Of a DNA stretch of 5,549 bases, positions 4,873-5,549 are shown in pieces. A program made the position numbers and the translations under genes. The stretch's first letter is position 1, and each line of letters starts with the position of its first letter. Source of the DNA: Natrialbaceae archaeon (GTDB lineage Archaea; Halobacteriota; Halobacteria; Halobacteriales; Natrialbaceae); assembly GCA_003552885.1 (NCBI GenBank), contig PUPA01000143.1, positions 1 through 5,549 on the forward strand, read 5' to 3'. The notes below the pieces were generated by a model. That model saw only the letters and a list, made by a program, of their open reading frames with translations, ran no database searches and was not told where the DNA came from.

Positions 4873-5549
4873 TCAGAGCTCCTCGAGCAGCGTCTCGAGC
4901 CGGTCGCGGGCCGCCTCGCCGGCCGGTCGGTGGGGCGATCGGACGTGGCCGGCCGGAGCGCCGCGGGCCCGCATCGCCCACTTCAGCCCGGCGATGCCGT
5001 AGGTGGCGGTGATCGCGCGGTTCAGCTCGACCAGCGGGGCGTTGAGCGCCAGCGCACGCCGGGGCTCCTCGGCGTGGCTCTCGTAGATCTCGCTCGTCGC
5101 CGCGGGTGCGAGGTTCGCGAGCGCGACCACGCCGCCGGTCGCGCCGGCGTCGAGGGCCTGGGCGAGCACGCTCGCGCTGCCGACCATCGGCGCGAAGTCG
5201 GCCTCGGCCGTCCGGCGGGCGATCCGGACGAACTCGCCGACGTCGCCCGAGGAGTCTTTCATCCCCGCGACGTTCGGGTGCTCGGCGAGCCGTTCGACGG
5301 TCGGCGGCGTCAGCCGGACGCCGGTGAACGTCGGCACCGAGTACAGATACACCGGGATCGGCGAGGCGTCGGCGACCTCCCGGAAGTACGCCGCGAGGGT
5401 CTCCTGGTCGTGATCGTAGTAGAAGGGCGTGACGACGAGCGCGGCGTCGGCGCCGGCGTCGGCGGCCGCCTCGGTGGCCGACAGCGTCTCGCGCAGTCCG
5501 GGATGTCCCGTGCCGGCCATCACCGGCACCGACGCCTCCTCGGCGACGA
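4873..5549 (-). CDS. DHDPS/N-acetylneuraminate-lyase family aldolase or synthase, C-terminal part
   Basis: The frame is open to the right edge, so the N-terminus (with the GTTGE-type motif) is off-window; about 225 codons remain of a family usually near 300. The visible start of the frame reads VAEEASVPVMAGTGHPG, normal mid-protein sequence, so the GTG at 5529 is not a start. Features of the class I aldolase TIM barrel: AGTG loop; VVTPFYYDHDQE, with the Tyr matching E. coli DapA Tyr107; LYSVPTFTG, with the Tyr matching Tyr133 (codon 5341-5343); and the Schiff-base Lys in GMKDSSGD (codon 5257-5259). The arginine that follows Tyr133 in true DapA (YNVPxRTG) is Phe here, which argues against dihydrodipicolinate synthase and for another pyruvate-utilising or pyruvate-releasing member such as a 2-keto-3-deoxy-sugar-acid aldolase. 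The exact substrate cannot be told. The TGA is at 4875-4873; the gene converges on pyrE. Confidence 0.9.
   Translation of the reverse strand, partial: VAEEASVPVMAGTGHPGLRETLSATEAAADAGADAALVVTPFYYDHDQETLAAYFREVADASPIPVYLYSVPTFTGVRLTPPTVERLAEHPNVAGMKDSSGDVGEFVRIARRTAEADFAPMVGSASVLAQALDAGATGGVVALANLAPAATSEIYESHAEEPRRALALNAPLVELNRAITATYGIAGLKWAMRARGAPAGHVRSPHRPAGEAARDRLETLLEEL

Noticed and set aside
1..5549. Mobile elements, CRISPR arrays, tRNA or rRNA genes.
   Set aside because: I read both strands for transposase-like proteins, terminal inverted repeats, regularly spaced repeats and cloverleaf-like sequences and saw none that could be supported.

Overview
The window looks like chromosomal DNA of a haloarchaeon. 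It is very GC-rich, the predicted proteins are strongly acidic, the genes carry archaeal TATA-like boxes about 25-30 bases before the start codon with no usable Shine-Dalgarno site (the leaderless arrangement typical of Halobacteria), and the recognisable genes (HMG-CoA synthase, a RecJ/DHH-like nucleic-acid-binding protein, orotate phosphoribosyltransferase) have haloarchaeal features. The species cannot be named from the sequence.

Layout. The left edge (1-66, minus) holds only the first 22 codons of a gene that leaves the window, preceded by its own TATA box. Next, also on the minus strand, is hmgB (178-1515), a complete HMG-CoA synthase whose last codons and stop are echoed by a decayed 26-bp tandem repeat. 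A 252-bp divergent intergenic region (1516-1767) carries the hmgB promoter, some inverted and direct repeats, and the promoter of a small acidic protein of unknown function (1768-2031, plus). After a 156-bp spacer with its own promoter comes a 675-residue multidomain protein (2188-4215, plus): Cys/His zinc motif, S1 domain, flexible linker, OB-fold, DHH-like domain and DHHA1-like domain. The pyrE gene follows (4323-4847, plus) behind a clear TATA box. It converges, with a 25-bp gap, on a minus-strand DHDPS/N-acetylneuraminate-lyase-family gene (4873-5549) whose N-terminus lies beyond the right edge.

How the genes relate. They look like separately transcribed units rather than one operon: mevalonate-pathway lipid precursor synthesis (hmgB), pyrimidine nucleotide synthesis (pyrE), a probable DNA/RNA transaction protein, and a pyruvate-type aldolase or synthase. 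No mobile element, CRISPR array, tRNA or rRNA is visible. The most notable point is that the RecJ-like protein has lost most residues that bind catalytic metal in active DHH phosphoesterases, which suggests a non-catalytic, binding or scaffold role comparable in principle to Cdc45. The second is that the DHDPS-family protein lacks the substrate-carboxylate arginine of true dihydrodipicolinate synthase.
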